A stretch of DNA of 64,000 nucleotides from Anseongella ginsenosidimutans (GTDB taxonomy: Bacteria > Bacteroidota > Bacteroidia > Sphingobacteriales > Sphingobacteriaceae): assembly GCF_008033235.1 (NCBI RefSeq), contig NZ_CP042432.1, positions 1,488,001 to 1,552,000 on the forward strand, given 5' to 3'. Positions 53,501 through 62,258 of the stretch are shown here, in pieces. The position numbers were made by a program, and so were the translations under genes. Each line of letters opens with the position of its first letter. The stretch's first letter is position 1. The notes beneath the pieces are model-generated. The model was not told the DNA's origin, did no database searches, and saw nothing but the letters and a program-made list of their open reading frames with translations.

Positions 53501-53758
53501 AAACTGGAAGAGCCGCCTGCGCATAGCCACCGCCCCCGCGTCCGTATAAGTCAGGCAAAGAATATTATGCGGGTCCGTATCCGTATTGCTAAGGATCCGC
53601 CCGATACGGGCCGCCAGTATCTGCGTTTTCCCGGTACCCGGCCCGGCTATGACCAGTACCGGCCCTTCAATTTGCTCCACCGCCCGCAGCTGCGCCTCAT
53701 TCAGGGTTTCCAGCGCTTTACGGAAAGCTATATTGTATTTATCCGCGTTTTCCATCAT
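50594..53758 (-). CDS. UvrD-type helicase fused to an Fe-S PD-(D/E)XK nuclease
   Basis: 1054 aa. Helicase domain: Walker A GPGTGKTQILAAR, DEYQDTSGAQNE (motif II), VGDDDQSIFRFQGA (motif III) and FYVAITRARSHLHLSYC (motif VI). The C-terminal third is a RecB/Cas4-like nuclease with KGKIDKLEFDGKSVNVVDYKTGR. Four cysteines flank it: one in LECPLRFYFQ and three in CGKKDCEWC (C-x4-C-x2-C), the layout of the Fe-S cluster in AddB and Cas4. It is probably involved in double-strand-break end processing or repair. It starts at 53758 (the next Met, at residue 2, is equally possible). Confidence 0.9.
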   Translation of the reverse strand: MMENADKYNIAFRKALETLNEAQLRAVEQIEGPVLVIAGPGTGKTQILAARIGRILSNTDTDPHNILCLTYTDAGAVAMRRRLFQFIGPDAWRVNIYTFHAFCNDIIQENLDYFGKLSLDAISDLEQIALFRKLIDSFPANHVLKRFRGDAYYEISGLKDLFSIMKRENWQPDFVCQKAGEYLQAIRDAEPDSPYFKKFKYKKPPKAAGPGAVQPGDLKPAFDDEVERMERLKAAACEFPNYQRLMREMGRYDFDDMISWILEAFKTDPNFLLNYQEKYQYVLLDEYQDTSGAQNELIRLLVSYWDTPNIFVVGDDDQSIFRFQGANVENIEQYHTRYARDLYSVMLLDNYRSTQPILDAARVLIEHNTERIRLPGLSKHLLAKNSSLAKDVLPEIHEYQTQLHEFAGITRQVKKLLDQGLPPAEIAIIYKEHRIGEELMHYFRLENIPVSARKKLNVLKTPFGQKLLNILRYLSLETEAPYSGDELLFHIMHYDFYGISPLETAKICVAVNRQNRAGKEQTAIRRHIAELAAGQQSLFQAEGQAEIARLSNDIEYWIKAAENLTLQNLFEKIVLRGGILGYVLRSPDKNLYLQILSALFNFLKEESRRHPEMNLAGFMRQIDLLEEHELPLEVSQVIFNEQGVNFLTCHGSKGLEFDQVFLLGCNSQSWEKKKKRASGYKLPDTVFSSARDAGNEEELRRLFYVAITRARSHLHLSYCRYDAAGKELEHSVFLAEIMAGTGLQPLHREVPEEELLPFFALNFSEEEKPAIGLIDKNLVDSVLQNYALSVTHLSNYLECPLRFYFQNLLQIPRGKTESLTFGSAIHWALEVFFRKVKEEGEFPPKEQLQEDFGWYMNKNRESFTAEQYARRMEYGKKILPDYYDRYIEEWPRVIIPEITVRNVEIGGVPIKGKIDKLEFDGKSVNVVDYKTGRYKNAKEKLKSPDEKNPNGGDYWRQAVFYKILIDNDHSRNWTALSSEFDFVEPENDEYIKHKIFIRPEDIEIVTGQIKDTYARIRNYEFDTGCGKKDCEWCNFVRSNFRDLPQMPAIEDEEQ

Positions 53759-53816
53759 ACTCTCTCTTCCTTCCGGTAAAATTTTCTCTTCCGATTTTCA
53801 GCCTTGCACAGGACGT

Positions 53817-53974
53817 TTTACAAACCCGCGCAGTGCTTTTTACAAACCCGCGCAGTACTTTGCACAAGCTCGCGCTGTACTTTGTACAACCCTTGCAACT
53901 CTTTTCAGCCTTGCACGACTTGCAGGGAATGCTTTACAAATCCGCACGGTACTTTGTACAAACCCTTGCAGTTC
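53817..53974. repeat. Degenerate 21-22-bp tandem repeats
   Basis: About six or seven copies of a unit like TTTTACAAACCCGCGCAGTAC, with copies at 53817, 53838, 53859, 53881, 53933 and 53953 and one altered section near 53902-53932. The array fills the gap upstream of the helicase-nuclease gene. Confidence 0.75.
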
Positions 53975-53989
53975 GTTTTTTGTTCGGAC

Positions 53990-54265
53990 CTAAATGTCCG
54001 GAGGCTTAACTGCTTTTTTGCTTTGTTGCAGCACTTTATTCCGCGCAATATTTCTAATGAACTTTCGCATCGGAGATGCACGAAGATAGGAAATAGTTGA
54101 ATTTCCCGTCACTTGGTACTTTGTCTTCCATGCCCTGAGGTAATCCTCTTCAAGATTAAAATCCAGGTTGTGCATTTTGGAAAAGCCGGTGTCCCGGACG
54201 CAGGAGGAATTTGCGATCAGGGCGAATAACAGCATACATTTGAGGATAGATCTGGTCATTGGCAT
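53990..54265 (-). CDS. Possible small lipoprotein
   Basis: 91 aa from the ATG at 54265 (or 89 aa from 54259). A signal with lipobox LIANSSC leads to a short acidic/basic region ending SKKAVKPPDI. It is placed behind the terminator of the SusC/SusD operon, so its promoter is unclear. I do not recognise the family and it may not be a real gene. Confidence 0.4.
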   Translation of the reverse strand: MPMTRSILKCMLLFALIANSSCVRDTGFSKMHNLDFNLEEDYLRAWKTKYQVTGNSTISYLRASPMRKFIRNIARNKVLQQSKKAVKPPDI

Positions 54266-54284
54266 GTAAATCTTGAATGAAAAA

Positions 54285-54313
54285 AGGGTTTTTGCCACGG
54301 CGGCAAAAACCCT
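54285..54313 (-). terminator. Terminator of the SusC/SusD operon
   Basis: Perfect 12-bp stem AGGGTTTTTGCC/GGCAAAAACCCT with a 5-nt loop, followed on the minus strand by TTTTTT. It lies about 170 nt past the last lipoprotein gene; the region 54314-54486 between has only another GC hairpin (CCGCCGGC/GCCGGCGG at about 54391-54428). Confidence 0.83.
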
Positions 54314-54486
54314 GAATTAAGAAAGTCCCATACATCTCTTAGACACGCAAATACGCGCCAGCAGTCAGGTATGGGGCCGACCCTGGTGCAACAATCCGCC
54401 GGCTACCCCTAAAAAAGCCGGCGGAGATTAGACAAGTTAATCATTTACCGCGAATTGTTCCCTATTTATCCGGCGAGCCTGTGACA

Positions 54487-55650
54487 TTACCGGGAAAAGG
54501 CGCCGATTTCGCCAAGGACCACGTTCACGTTTCCTCCGGCGGACTCCAGGCAATCCACCCGGAAATACCGGGTATCCTGTAGTGCAGGGAAGTCAAAATA
54601 CTGAACGCCGGCTTGATTAATGACCGTATAGCGTCCCATGATCGTCCAGTTCTCTCCGTCATCGCTTATGGAAATGTCAACAAGCGAAGGAATATCTGAA
54701 CGGGCCGCGGGAATGCCCAGCCACACGCCGGCCGTCTCGGTTTTCACTTCTCCCATGTCCACGGCTATCCAGTGCGGGTATTCCGTTTGGGGAGATATCT
54801 GGTTCACCCAGATGCTGCCGGTGGTGTTTACACCGTCCAGCGTCGCGCCGGGAAGGCGATCAGTACGGCCGTTGCGGCCATCGTAACTGGAAGCGGTAGC
54901 TACCCAGCCCGTCCGGTCAAAGGGAGTTGGCGGGCCATATACTTTAATATCCTTGGCTTCCGTGTAAAAGGTATCAATGGACATGGGGTGGGGAAGATAA
55001 ACCGATCGCAACCGGAACCTGCCTTCGGCCGAGTGGTCATAGTCGGTGATCCAGGTGGTATCATCTCCCGTTTGTTCCGTAGGGAGAACCAATATGCGCG
55101 GATTGCCAAGCGTATCGGTATATGCCAGTTCAGCGGCAATGGCGGTAGGGTCTACGGGGCCCCAGATGATCTCCAGGGTATCGGTTTCTTCCGCATACAG
55201 CGCAGACATGGTCAGGCGCGGGAGCAGGGAGTTTTTATACTTGTCGCCGAAAGATTCTCCGGTTCCCACGGTGGGCACGGAAGAATGCCCTTCATTATCA
55301 TACGTGTAGATCTCAAAGGAATAGATCCTTTCTTCCAGGTTTTCGATCATCACATTCATTGTATCGACACCCGCTGTTTTTTGGACGGGGATTTCCAGCG
55401 AATCCCGGCGGTTATTCCAGTAAATTTTTGCTTTGGTGACCGTTGGGTCGGAGAGGGCCAGCCAGCTTAACTGGATACGGTTGTATCCGGGGTGTATGCG
55501 GAGGGAATCGGCGCCCTGCACATAAATGATCTCTCCGCCTTCCAGGAAGTCGTCGTACGTATCGTCCATTTCGCTGCAGGCGGTGAGGCCCCAGGCGGCC
55601 AGGGCCAGCCCGAGGCACCGGAAGGCAGTTTTATAAGGATGGAATTTCAT
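54487..55650 (-). CDS. Surface lipoprotein with DUF4998 and F5/8-type C (discoidin) domain
   Basis: 387 aa from the ATG at 55650, where the lipoprotein signal begins (MKFHPYKTAFRCLGLALAAW, lipobox LTAC). Residues about 20-230 match the DUF4998 type with repeated beta-rich units. The C-terminal part (about 245-387) is a discoidin-like carbohydrate-binding domain (YPHWIAVDMGEVKTETAGVWL and YFDFPALQDTRYFRVDCLES). It is expected on the outer face of the outer membrane, where it may bind a glycan. It is the last gene of the SusC/SusD operon and follows a DUF5000 protein by 24 nt. Confidence 0.82.
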   Translation of the reverse strand: MKFHPYKTAFRCLGLALAAWGLTACSEMDDTYDDFLEGGEIIYVQGADSLRIHPGYNRIQLSWLALSDPTVTKAKIYWNNRRDSLEIPVQKTAGVDTMNVMIENLEERIYSFEIYTYDNEGHSSVPTVGTGESFGDKYKNSLLPRLTMSALYAEETDTLEIIWGPVDPTAIAAELAYTDTLGNPRILVLPTEQTGDDTTWITDYDHSAEGRFRLRSVYLPHPMSIDTFYTEAKDIKVYGPPTPFDRTGWVATASSYDGRNGRTDRLPGATLDGVNTTGSIWVNQISPQTEYPHWIAVDMGEVKTETAGVWLGIPAARSDIPSLVDISISDDGENWTIMGRYTVINQAGVQYFDFPALQDTRYFRVDCLESAGGNVNVVLGEIGAFSR

Positions 55651-55673
55651 GATTTCTTGCATTTTGATTGATC

Positions 55674-56864
55674 TTATTCAGGGTTGCCGTAAAAGGTCAG
55701 TTCCCCGATATATATATAGGTCAGGCCTCCCCAGGTCTCAATAGCGCGGTACCGTAAATACCGGACGGGCGGAGTACCCAGCGGGAAGTCAAATCCTTCC
55801 CCGTCCACCACGGCGAACTGGAAGTTTTCGTTGACATCATTGGATATTTGTTTGGATTCAAAGGTGGCCAGTTTGGTCCATCCCTCCCAGCTGCCGTCCG
55901 AAGCGGGCGCTTCCAGGCTGCCGTAAACCTCAAACTTCTTTACGTCGCCTGCCTTATAGGCGCCGTCGCCTGCACCGGCGCCGTTACCTCTCCGGTGATG
56001 GAATACCATACGGCTTAATGACACCGTTTCTCCCAGATCAAACGTGAAGCTTACCGGGATACCGTTGGCCGGTTTGGTGTGGAAGGCATCTCCACTGTTC
56101 CAGTTGCCGTCAAATACGTCGCTGATCCCGTCACCGCAGCAATGCTGCACGGTATTGTCGCCCGGGAGATTGATCATGGTGAATGAGGTCCCGTTGAGCT
56201 TTTCCTCCGGCCAGGGCGTGAGTTCGGTAAACAGGGTGTCGGAGCGGTTGTCCCAGCGGTCCCGGACAAATATCCCGAACCTCCGCGGTTCTGCGGCAAA
56301 GCCGCGCGTAGCAAATTGGCCGGCTATTGCTTTGGTATATATCCGGTCGACGGTCCGCATGTCCCCGATGGAATCGGCGGCCAGTATTGTGAGTACCACG
56401 TTGGCTTCGGCCTCGTTCACAAAGTCTACCTTGATCCCCGCGAACGTAGGTTCTATAACCAGTGTTTTGAATACCTCTTCCACCGGCGGGGTCAGGGGGT
56501 TCACCTGGATGGTAAGCGCTTCGGACGCTATTTCTCCGCGCGAAACAGTATAAAGCTGTACATCGTACTCTTCCGTATCCGGGAAGCCTTCGATAATAAG
56601 GCTCCTGTTATAGTAGGAAGATTTTACTTCCTGCTCCACACCCTCGCGGATCTCATACACCGCCTTTATATACAATATATTCTCGCTGGAGGGCAGCGTA
56701 TAGCTGATCCTTGCGCCGCCGGGCAGGTTTTCTACCTCCACGTTGCTGACCTTCGCGGGCTGCTGGTCGTTTTTATTGACCGGCTGCATACCTTCCTGCT
56801 CCTTGCAGGCGCTAAAGGCCAGCAGGATAGCAAAAAGACCTGGCAAAATTCTATGCGTATTCAT
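55674..56864 (-). CDS. Surface lipoprotein with DUF4959, DUF5126 and DUF5000 regions
   Basis: 396 aa with lipobox FSAC. The three-part layout is DUF4959-like (about 38-140), DUF5126-like (about 145-235) and a C-terminal DUF5000/discoidin-like domain (about 250-396, with RMVFHHRRGNGAGAGDGAY and LRYRAIETWGGLTYIYIGEL). Such proteins occur downstream of SusC/SusD and bind glycan at the cell surface. Domain names are from memory of the family. Confidence 0.82.
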   Translation of the reverse strand: MNTHRILPGLFAILLAFSACKEQEGMQPVNKNDQQPAKVSNVEVENLPGGARISYTLPSSENILYIKAVYEIREGVEQEVKSSYYNRSLIIEGFPDTEEYDVQLYTVSRGEIASEALTIQVNPLTPPVEEVFKTLVIEPTFAGIKVDFVNEAEANVVLTILAADSIGDMRTVDRIYTKAIAGQFATRGFAAEPRRFGIFVRDRWDNRSDTLFTELTPWPEEKLNGTSFTMINLPGDNTVQHCCGDGISDVFDGNWNSGDAFHTKPANGIPVSFTFDLGETVSLSRMVFHHRRGNGAGAGDGAYKAGDVKKFEVYGSLEAPASDGSWEGWTKLATFESKQISNDVNENFQFAVVDGEGFDFPLGTPPVRYLRYRAIETWGGLTYIYIGELTFYGNPE

Positions 56865-56901
56865 AATTTATTGATACTTGCGTCCTGATACTTGATATGT
56901 G

Positions 56902-58803
56902 TTACCAACCCGGATTCTGCGATAATTTGGTGTTGGTGAGCAATACGTTTTCATTCAATGGCCAGAAGTAGTCCCTGGTGGAAAAAGTCTGGTTAAAGAT
57001 CAGCTTCTCCCGGTAATACCCTTCCGGCGTAGGCTGCTGCAGGTCCCATCCGGTAATTGGCTTGTTCAGTTCCTGCAGGGCTTCTTTCCAGCGCCGCAGG
57101 TCCCACAAGCGGTGCCCTTCGAAGGAAAGCTCTATCAGGCGTTCACGGTGAATGATATCCCGGAGCCCTTCTTTAGTCGCGTATTTATTGGGATTGGTGC
57201 TGTGCTGCGCCCAGGAATTGACTACGCCGTCCAGCCCGGCCCGCGCCCGCACCCGGTCAATATAGTCGTATACTTCTCCTCCGGGGCCTTGCACTTCATT
57301 CAGCGCTTCTGCGTACAGCAGGTACAGATCAGCCAGGCGGATCACCGGCCAGGGATAGTCTTCCCGGGTATAGGTCGTTTCCCCGATGACGTTATTGATG
57401 TTCACCAGCTTTTTAGGCCAGTAACCGGTAGTAGAATAGGATGCCAGGTTAATGGCGGCTGCCGGTTGCCCTTGTTTGCTGGATACGAAAAACATATCGC
57501 CTTTATCGTCGAATTTGCCCTGGCCGTACCAGATGCCGCCGTCAAAGCCAAGGCTGGCGTAAAAGCGGTATTCCCGGTTGAAGTGCAGGTTAGCCGTTGT
57601 ATAACCTTCTTTCAGGTTGAACCTGTCGTCCCCGGTAGCCATTTGCAGTCCGAAGCGGTTATTATAATCGTAGTCCTTATCTTCATCAATAGGCACCCCG
57701 TTGCTGCTGTAATACATATGGGCGATCTTCAATGGGGGAGCGATCAGCCCGGAGGTAGCCCCGTTGTCCGCCCGTGCAGGGTCAAGGCCCCGCGGGGTGG
57801 CCCGGGCCTGCATGGTGCTGGACATGCTGTTGGTATTAGCCCAGATGATCTCGGAATTCCATTTTTCAGTGACGCTTCCGCGGATATTCAGCTTGATCAG
57901 CGTCGTATCGCTCAAATCGAAAGGCGTGAACTGAGGGTTATAATAATACAGTTCATGCCCCTGTCCTTCAGCGAACTCAATGGCTTCCCGGCAGGCTGCC
58001 AGGGCGCGGTTCCATTTTTCAGGATCGGGTGTAGTATTGAACATGGGTGTGCCGTCAGGGCCGTTGAAGCCTACATAATCGCTATTGCCGTTGAACAGCG
58101 GGCTGGCAGCGGTCATCAGCACCTTGGCCTTTACCGAGAGAGCGATGGTCTTGGTAGTCCGGCCCAGCTCTTCTATCTCGAAATCAATACGATCCGGCAG
58201 GTTCACAATGGCCTCGTCCAGTAAGGACACCACGTAGTCAAAGCATTCGTCAACCGTTGACCGGGGGATCTGCACCTCATCCCGCTCCGCATAGATAGGG
58301 AGGTTCTCTTTTACCAGCACGATGGGGCCGTACATCCGTAATAGCCAGTAATGATAATATGCCTTCAGGAATAATACTTCGGCCACCCAGCGTTCTCTTT
58401 CCCAGATAGGAAGGTCAGGTACGCTTTCGATGTTTTCCAGGAATACATTGCACTGGCGAATTCCTTCATAAAGGTCCTGTCCGCCCTGGCTGCCCTGCCA
58501 GAAATTCACGTAAGGATCCACGATCCGCTGATTGCCCCGGGCGATCAGCCAGGCAGGCGAGGTGTTAGTGGGAGGGAGCCAAAGTTCATCACCTGCCAGG
58601 AAGGCGGCGTTCTCGTTAATGCCCGAATGCGCCGGCATATAAGAATAACAGGTGAAGAGGAAGCGCTGGGCCGTGCTGCGAAGGCGAAACGCATAATCAA
58701 TCGTAGCCACGTTGTCCGGCACGATATCCATGTAATTATTGCAGGCGCTGAAAGTACTCAGCAGCACCAGAGCGAGCGATATCTTTTTTATAAACTTTTT
58801 CAT
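56902..58803 (-). CDS. RagB/SusD family outer membrane lipoprotein
   Basis: 633 aa from the ATG at 58803; the longer open frame upstream lies inside susC and is ignored. The lipobox is FSAC in KKISLALVLLSTFSACNNYM. The N-terminal SusD_RagB region and the C-terminal segment (RVRARAGLDGV, GHRLWDLRRWKEAL) are typical. It is the extracellular lid of the SusC channel that captures substrate. It begins 11 nt after the susC stop. Confidence 0.93.
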   Translation of the reverse strand: MKKFIKKISLALVLLSTFSACNNYMDIVPDNVATIDYAFRLRSTAQRFLFTCYSYMPAHSGINENAAFLAGDELWLPPTNTSPAWLIARGNQRIVDPYVNFWQGSQGGQDLYEGIRQCNVFLENIESVPDLPIWERERWVAEVLFLKAYYHYWLLRMYGPIVLVKENLPIYAERDEVQIPRSTVDECFDYVVSLLDEAIVNLPDRIDFEIEELGRTTKTIALSVKAKVLMTAASPLFNGNSDYVGFNGPDGTPMFNTTPDPEKWNRALAACREAIEFAEGQGHELYYYNPQFTPFDLSDTTLIKLNIRGSVTEKWNSEIIWANTNSMSSTMQARATPRGLDPARADNGATSGLIAPPLKIAHMYYSSNGVPIDEDKDYDYNNRFGLQMATGDDRFNLKEGYTTANLHFNREYRFYASLGFDGGIWYGQGKFDDKGDMFFVSSKQGQPAAAINLASYSTTGYWPKKLVNINNVIGETTYTREDYPWPVIRLADLYLLYAEALNEVQGPGGEVYDYIDRVRARAGLDGVVNSWAQHSTNPNKYATKEGLRDIIHRERLIELSFEGHRLWDLRRWKEALQELNKPITGWDLQQPTPEGYYREKLIFNQTFSTRDYFWPLNENVLLTNTKLSQNPGW

Positions 58804-58813
58804 TGCTTGCTGT

Positions 58814-61800
58814 TTAAAAATTTGCCAGGAGACCAATGTTGACCACTCGCTGGTTGGGATAGCCCAGGCCATTATCGCCCATTTCCACATCCCAAAGCTT
58901 GAAGCTGCTCCAGGTGAACAAGTTGGTGCCGCTGAGATAGATCCGCAGGTTTTGCATGAATAATTTGTCGGCTGTTTGCTGGGGCAGGTTATAGCCAATT
59001 TCTACTTGCTTTAGGCGAAGGAAAGAACCGTCGCGCATAAACCAGGTACTCCTTTGTGCGTTGTTGTCGGTTCCAATTGCTGTCGTGCTTAATCGCGGCC
59101 ACAGCGCGTACAGATCGCGGTCCGTTTCCGACCAGTAATCGTCTGCATAAGCCTTCAGCAGTTGATTTTGCGGAACCCCGATGAGTGACTCGTTTCTATA
59201 ATAGTATTGGATGAAAGGGGTGGTAGCGATCGCATCCATCCAGAAGGAGGAACGCGCGTTACCCTGGAAGAAAGCTGAGAAGTCGAATGCCTTGTACCCC
59301 ACTGAAAAACCAAAGCCATACGTGATCTCCGGTGTTTCGGGGTAACCCAGGGGCACCTGGTCCAGCGTACTGATCTGCCCGTCGCCGTTTACGTCCCGGT
59401 ACTTAATGTCGCCGCCCATGTATTCTCCGAAATTCTGAAAGGGGGATTTGGCCACTTCTGCATTGTCCACAAATAGTCGTTCTGCGATGTATCCCCAGCT
59501 CTGGGTAATGGGATGGCCAATGCGGCTTTTCCACCATTCCTTGTCGTAGTCGTATTCTTCAAAAGCCACGTATTCGCTGGTGGCATAGGTCATATTGCCC
59601 ATGACCTGGATCCAGAAATCCTTATTGATGGAATGGTTATAATCCATCTGCAAGTCAATCCCCTGCGCTTTCGCCTCGCCTATATTGGTCTGCGGCTGTG
59701 CCGAGAGCCCCATTTCGGCCGGTGTGGCGGTGCGGCCCATCAGGATGTTCTTGCGGTGATCTTTATAGGCATCAATGATGATATTCGCCTTGTCAAAGAG
59801 CCCTATTTCCAGGCCCAGGTTCAGCTTGGTGGCCGTTTCCCAGGTAATCCCAGGGTCGGCATAACGGGAAATGGAAATGCCGGGCAGGAAAAATTCATTG
59901 TCCCTTCCAAAACGGGAGCCTCTGTTGGGGTCGGTCATGTTCACGTTGGAAAGGTACAGGAAGCGATCCCTTGGTTCGCCAATAGCATCATTACCCGATA
60001 AGCCATAAGTGGCCCGCAGCCTGAAGTTGCTGACCGTTTCCTGCAACGGCTCCCAGAATTTCTCATTGGAAATGGTCCAGGCCACGCCGGCCGATGGGAA
60101 GAAACCGTAGCGATGCGAGCGGTGGAAACGTTCCGATCCATTATACCCGAAATTAAGTTCGGCGTAGTACCGCTCGTCGTAAGAGTAAGTGGCCCGTCCG
60201 GCCAGGCCTACGTTGCGGAAGGGCAGCGATTCCTGCAGGTCGGAGGAATTGGCCGATAGCCGGTTCCTGATCATGAATACGAACAAGCCGTTGATAGAGT
60301 GTTTCTCGTTGATCTCCTTGGAATAATTAGCCGCTGACTCCATGTAAAAACTGGATTCAAGCTGCCGGGGGCTCAGGCCGTAGCTCAGGTATTCCGAACC
60401 CGAATCTTCATTCATGATGTCCAGCCGGAACGTATTCGCGTACCTGTCATAGGAAGTGGCGTTATACCAAAACGGGTCATAGGCCCGTACCACATCAAAA
60501 TAGCTGGACCGGTTAGTATTCACCAGCGTCCGCACGCTAAGGCCGGGTGTGACAAAGGAAAGATCCTGTTTCAGTTCCAGCTGCGCGGACATTTTGGACC
60601 GGGAATATTCCTTATATCCCCGCACCAGGTCCGCGTAAGGGTTCAGCAGGGGAGTGGTGGGCCCCAGCTCCGTGCTGTTCCCGAACAGGATATGCTGCAC
60701 ATACTGATGTTCTTCATCCGCGGGAAAATACGCGGGGAAAGCCACCGGGCTGGTGCGCATTATTTTCCGATAAATGTCGGAACCGCCGCTGATAGGGCCG
60801 TTATAATCATCAAACAAGCCGGAGAGCCGTACCACCATCTCGGTTGATTTGGTAAGGTTCACATTTACGTTGGAACGCAGGCTGTAGGTTTTCAGGTTAA
60901 TATTATTGTTGAAGTTATTGCGTTTGTCCACCTCCAGGATCCCGTTGTCCTGGTTAAAGGAACCGGCCACGAAATACCGGGCCACCTTGCCGCCGCCGCT
61001 CACGTTCATATTGATCCGCTGGTTCATGGTATAATCCTTGAGCAGGGCATCCCGCCAGTCGGTCACCGGGTACATATAAGGATTGGCGCCTTCTATCGTA
61101 TTGTCAATCTTTTCGTCGGAAAAAGGCAGCTCGCCCAGCGGATCACGGGTAAGCACCGCCTCGTTGCGCAGGCGCATATAAGTAATAGGGTCGGCCAGTT
61201 CAATCTCGCGCGTGGGCTGGGACAGGGAGTTTTCAAAGCGGAAAGAGATCTTGGCCTTTCCTTCCGTTCCTTCCTTGGTGGTGACCAGCATCACTCCGTT
61301 GGCGGCACGGCTCCCGTAAAGAGAGGTAGCTGTCGCGTCCTTCATAATGGAGAAGCTGGCAATATCGTCGGGGTTCAGCCGGGCCAGGTCATTGGTGGTC
61401 ATTTCAATGCCATCGATCAGGATCAGCGGGTCTTTTTTATAACCGAAGGTAGTAACCCCCCGGATAAAGAACTCGGCATTGTCCATGCCCGGCTCGCCGC
61501 TTCGCTGGAAGGCAATCACACCCGCCACGCGGCCGGCCAGGGCCGTGGTAAGGTTGCTGGATGGTACCTTCAGGTCTCCGGGCCTTACAGAGGTGACCGC
61601 CCCCACCATGTCTTTTCTTTTCTGCGTGCCGAAGGCCACGACCACCACGTCTTCCAGCATGTCGGAAGAAGGGGCAAGCGTCACGTTGATCTGGTCTTGT
61701 CCGTTCAGGGGAATTTCCTGCGTTTCAAAACCGATCAGGGTGTACACCAGCGTAGCGTTGGCCGGCGCGTCAAGAATATAGTTACCAACAAGGTCGGTAC

Positions 61801-61975
61801 TCGTCCCCATGTTGGTGGAGTTCTTGACCGATACCGAGACGCCCGGCAAGCCAACGCCGGTGGTATCAACCACTGTTCCAGTAACTTGTCTCATTTCCTG
61901 GGCGGATGCAGACATGCATACCCAACTACAAAGAAATCCCAGCAGTACATGGGTAATGTACTTGTTCCATTTCAT
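58814..61975 (-). CDS. SusC/RagA family TonB-dependent transporter
   Basis: 1053 aa outer-membrane channel. Signal peptide (about 1-25), carboxypeptidase-like domain (VTGTVVDTTGVGLPGVSVSVK), TonB box region DVVVVAFGTQKRKD, plug with LAGRVAGVIAFQRSG, DPLILIDGIEM and the SusC motif SLYGSRAANGVMLVTTKEG, then a 22-strand barrel ending VNIGLLANF. It imports oligosaccharides or peptides with energy from TonB. It begins the susC-susD-lipoprotein operon. Confidence 0.94.
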   Translation of the reverse strand: MKWNKYITHVLLGFLCSWVCMSASAQEMRQVTGTVVDTTGVGLPGVSVSVKNSTNMGTSTDLVGNYILDAPANATLVYTLIGFETQEIPLNGQDQINVTLAPSSDMLEDVVVVAFGTQKRKDMVGAVTSVRPGDLKVPSSNLTTALAGRVAGVIAFQRSGEPGMDNAEFFIRGVTTFGYKKDPLILIDGIEMTTNDLARLNPDDIASFSIMKDATATSLYGSRAANGVMLVTTKEGTEGKAKISFRFENSLSQPTREIELADPITYMRLRNEAVLTRDPLGELPFSDEKIDNTIEGANPYMYPVTDWRDALLKDYTMNQRINMNVSGGGKVARYFVAGSFNQDNGILEVDKRNNFNNNINLKTYSLRSNVNVNLTKSTEMVVRLSGLFDDYNGPISGGSDIYRKIMRTSPVAFPAYFPADEEHQYVQHILFGNSTELGPTTPLLNPYADLVRGYKEYSRSKMSAQLELKQDLSFVTPGLSVRTLVNTNRSSYFDVVRAYDPFWYNATSYDRYANTFRLDIMNEDSGSEYLSYGLSPRQLESSFYMESAANYSKEINEKHSINGLFVFMIRNRLSANSSDLQESLPFRNVGLAGRATYSYDERYYAELNFGYNGSERFHRSHRYGFFPSAGVAWTISNEKFWEPLQETVSNFRLRATYGLSGNDAIGEPRDRFLYLSNVNMTDPNRGSRFGRDNEFFLPGISISRYADPGITWETATKLNLGLEIGLFDKANIIIDAYKDHRKNILMGRTATPAEMGLSAQPQTNIGEAKAQGIDLQMDYNHSINKDFWIQVMGNMTYATSEYVAFEEYDYDKEWWKSRIGHPITQSWGYIAERLFVDNAEVAKSPFQNFGEYMGGDIKYRDVNGDGQISTLDQVPLGYPETPEITYGFGFSVGYKAFDFSAFFQGNARSSFWMDAIATTPFIQYYYRNESLIGVPQNQLLKAYADDYWSETDRDLYALWPRLSTTAIGTDNNAQRSTWFMRDGSFLRLKQVEIGYNLPQQTADKLFMQNLRIYLSGTNLFTWSSFKLWDVEMGDNGLGYPNQRVVNIGLLANF

Positions 61976-62258
61976 AAAACTTGGTTTAGATTAAGAGAAT
62001 TGCAGAACGTAAATAAATTCCTCTATACTGATTCGGTTTAAATTTTGAGAATTCTTTTCATCATCGTTCCTGATCTAAAGATAGGTAAAAAGGCAGGGCA
62101 AACCCCTTGTTTACCAGCTAATAGGAGGCCGCCTGCGCCCAAAAAGGCAGTTTAACCGGCATTTCAATCGTTTTCTTAAAATTTTTCCTGTGAAGCGTTG
62201 CGGCCACCATTAGTCGTACACCCACGGGTAAGTACTACGTGGCGGTTCTAACCGAAAC
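61976..62258. other. Region between the GH3 and SusC genes
   Basis: 283 nt without a gene. On the minus strand TATCTTTA (62083-62076) resembles a -7 box and TTTG at 62102-62099 is 15 nt from it, shorter than the standard spacing. No anti-sigma or sensor gene lies nearby, so the regulator of the SusC operon is not in the window. Confidence 0.4.

Noticed and set aside
53817-53974. CRISPR array
   Set aside because: Units are contiguous and degenerate without unique spacers of constant length.
53586-53993. 135-codon plus-strand ORF rich in NPCS/FTNP motifs
   Set aside because: It is the translation of the 21-22-bp repeat array and the antisense of the helicase start.
56902-58998. 698-codon form of SusD
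   Set aside because: Its first 65 codons are the end of susC in another frame; the lipoprotein signal begins at 58803.
62041-62258. Beta-lactamase-like domain continuing the GH3 gene in another frame
   Set aside because: No frame in this stretch encodes such a domain; the GH3 gene simply ends at 62259.
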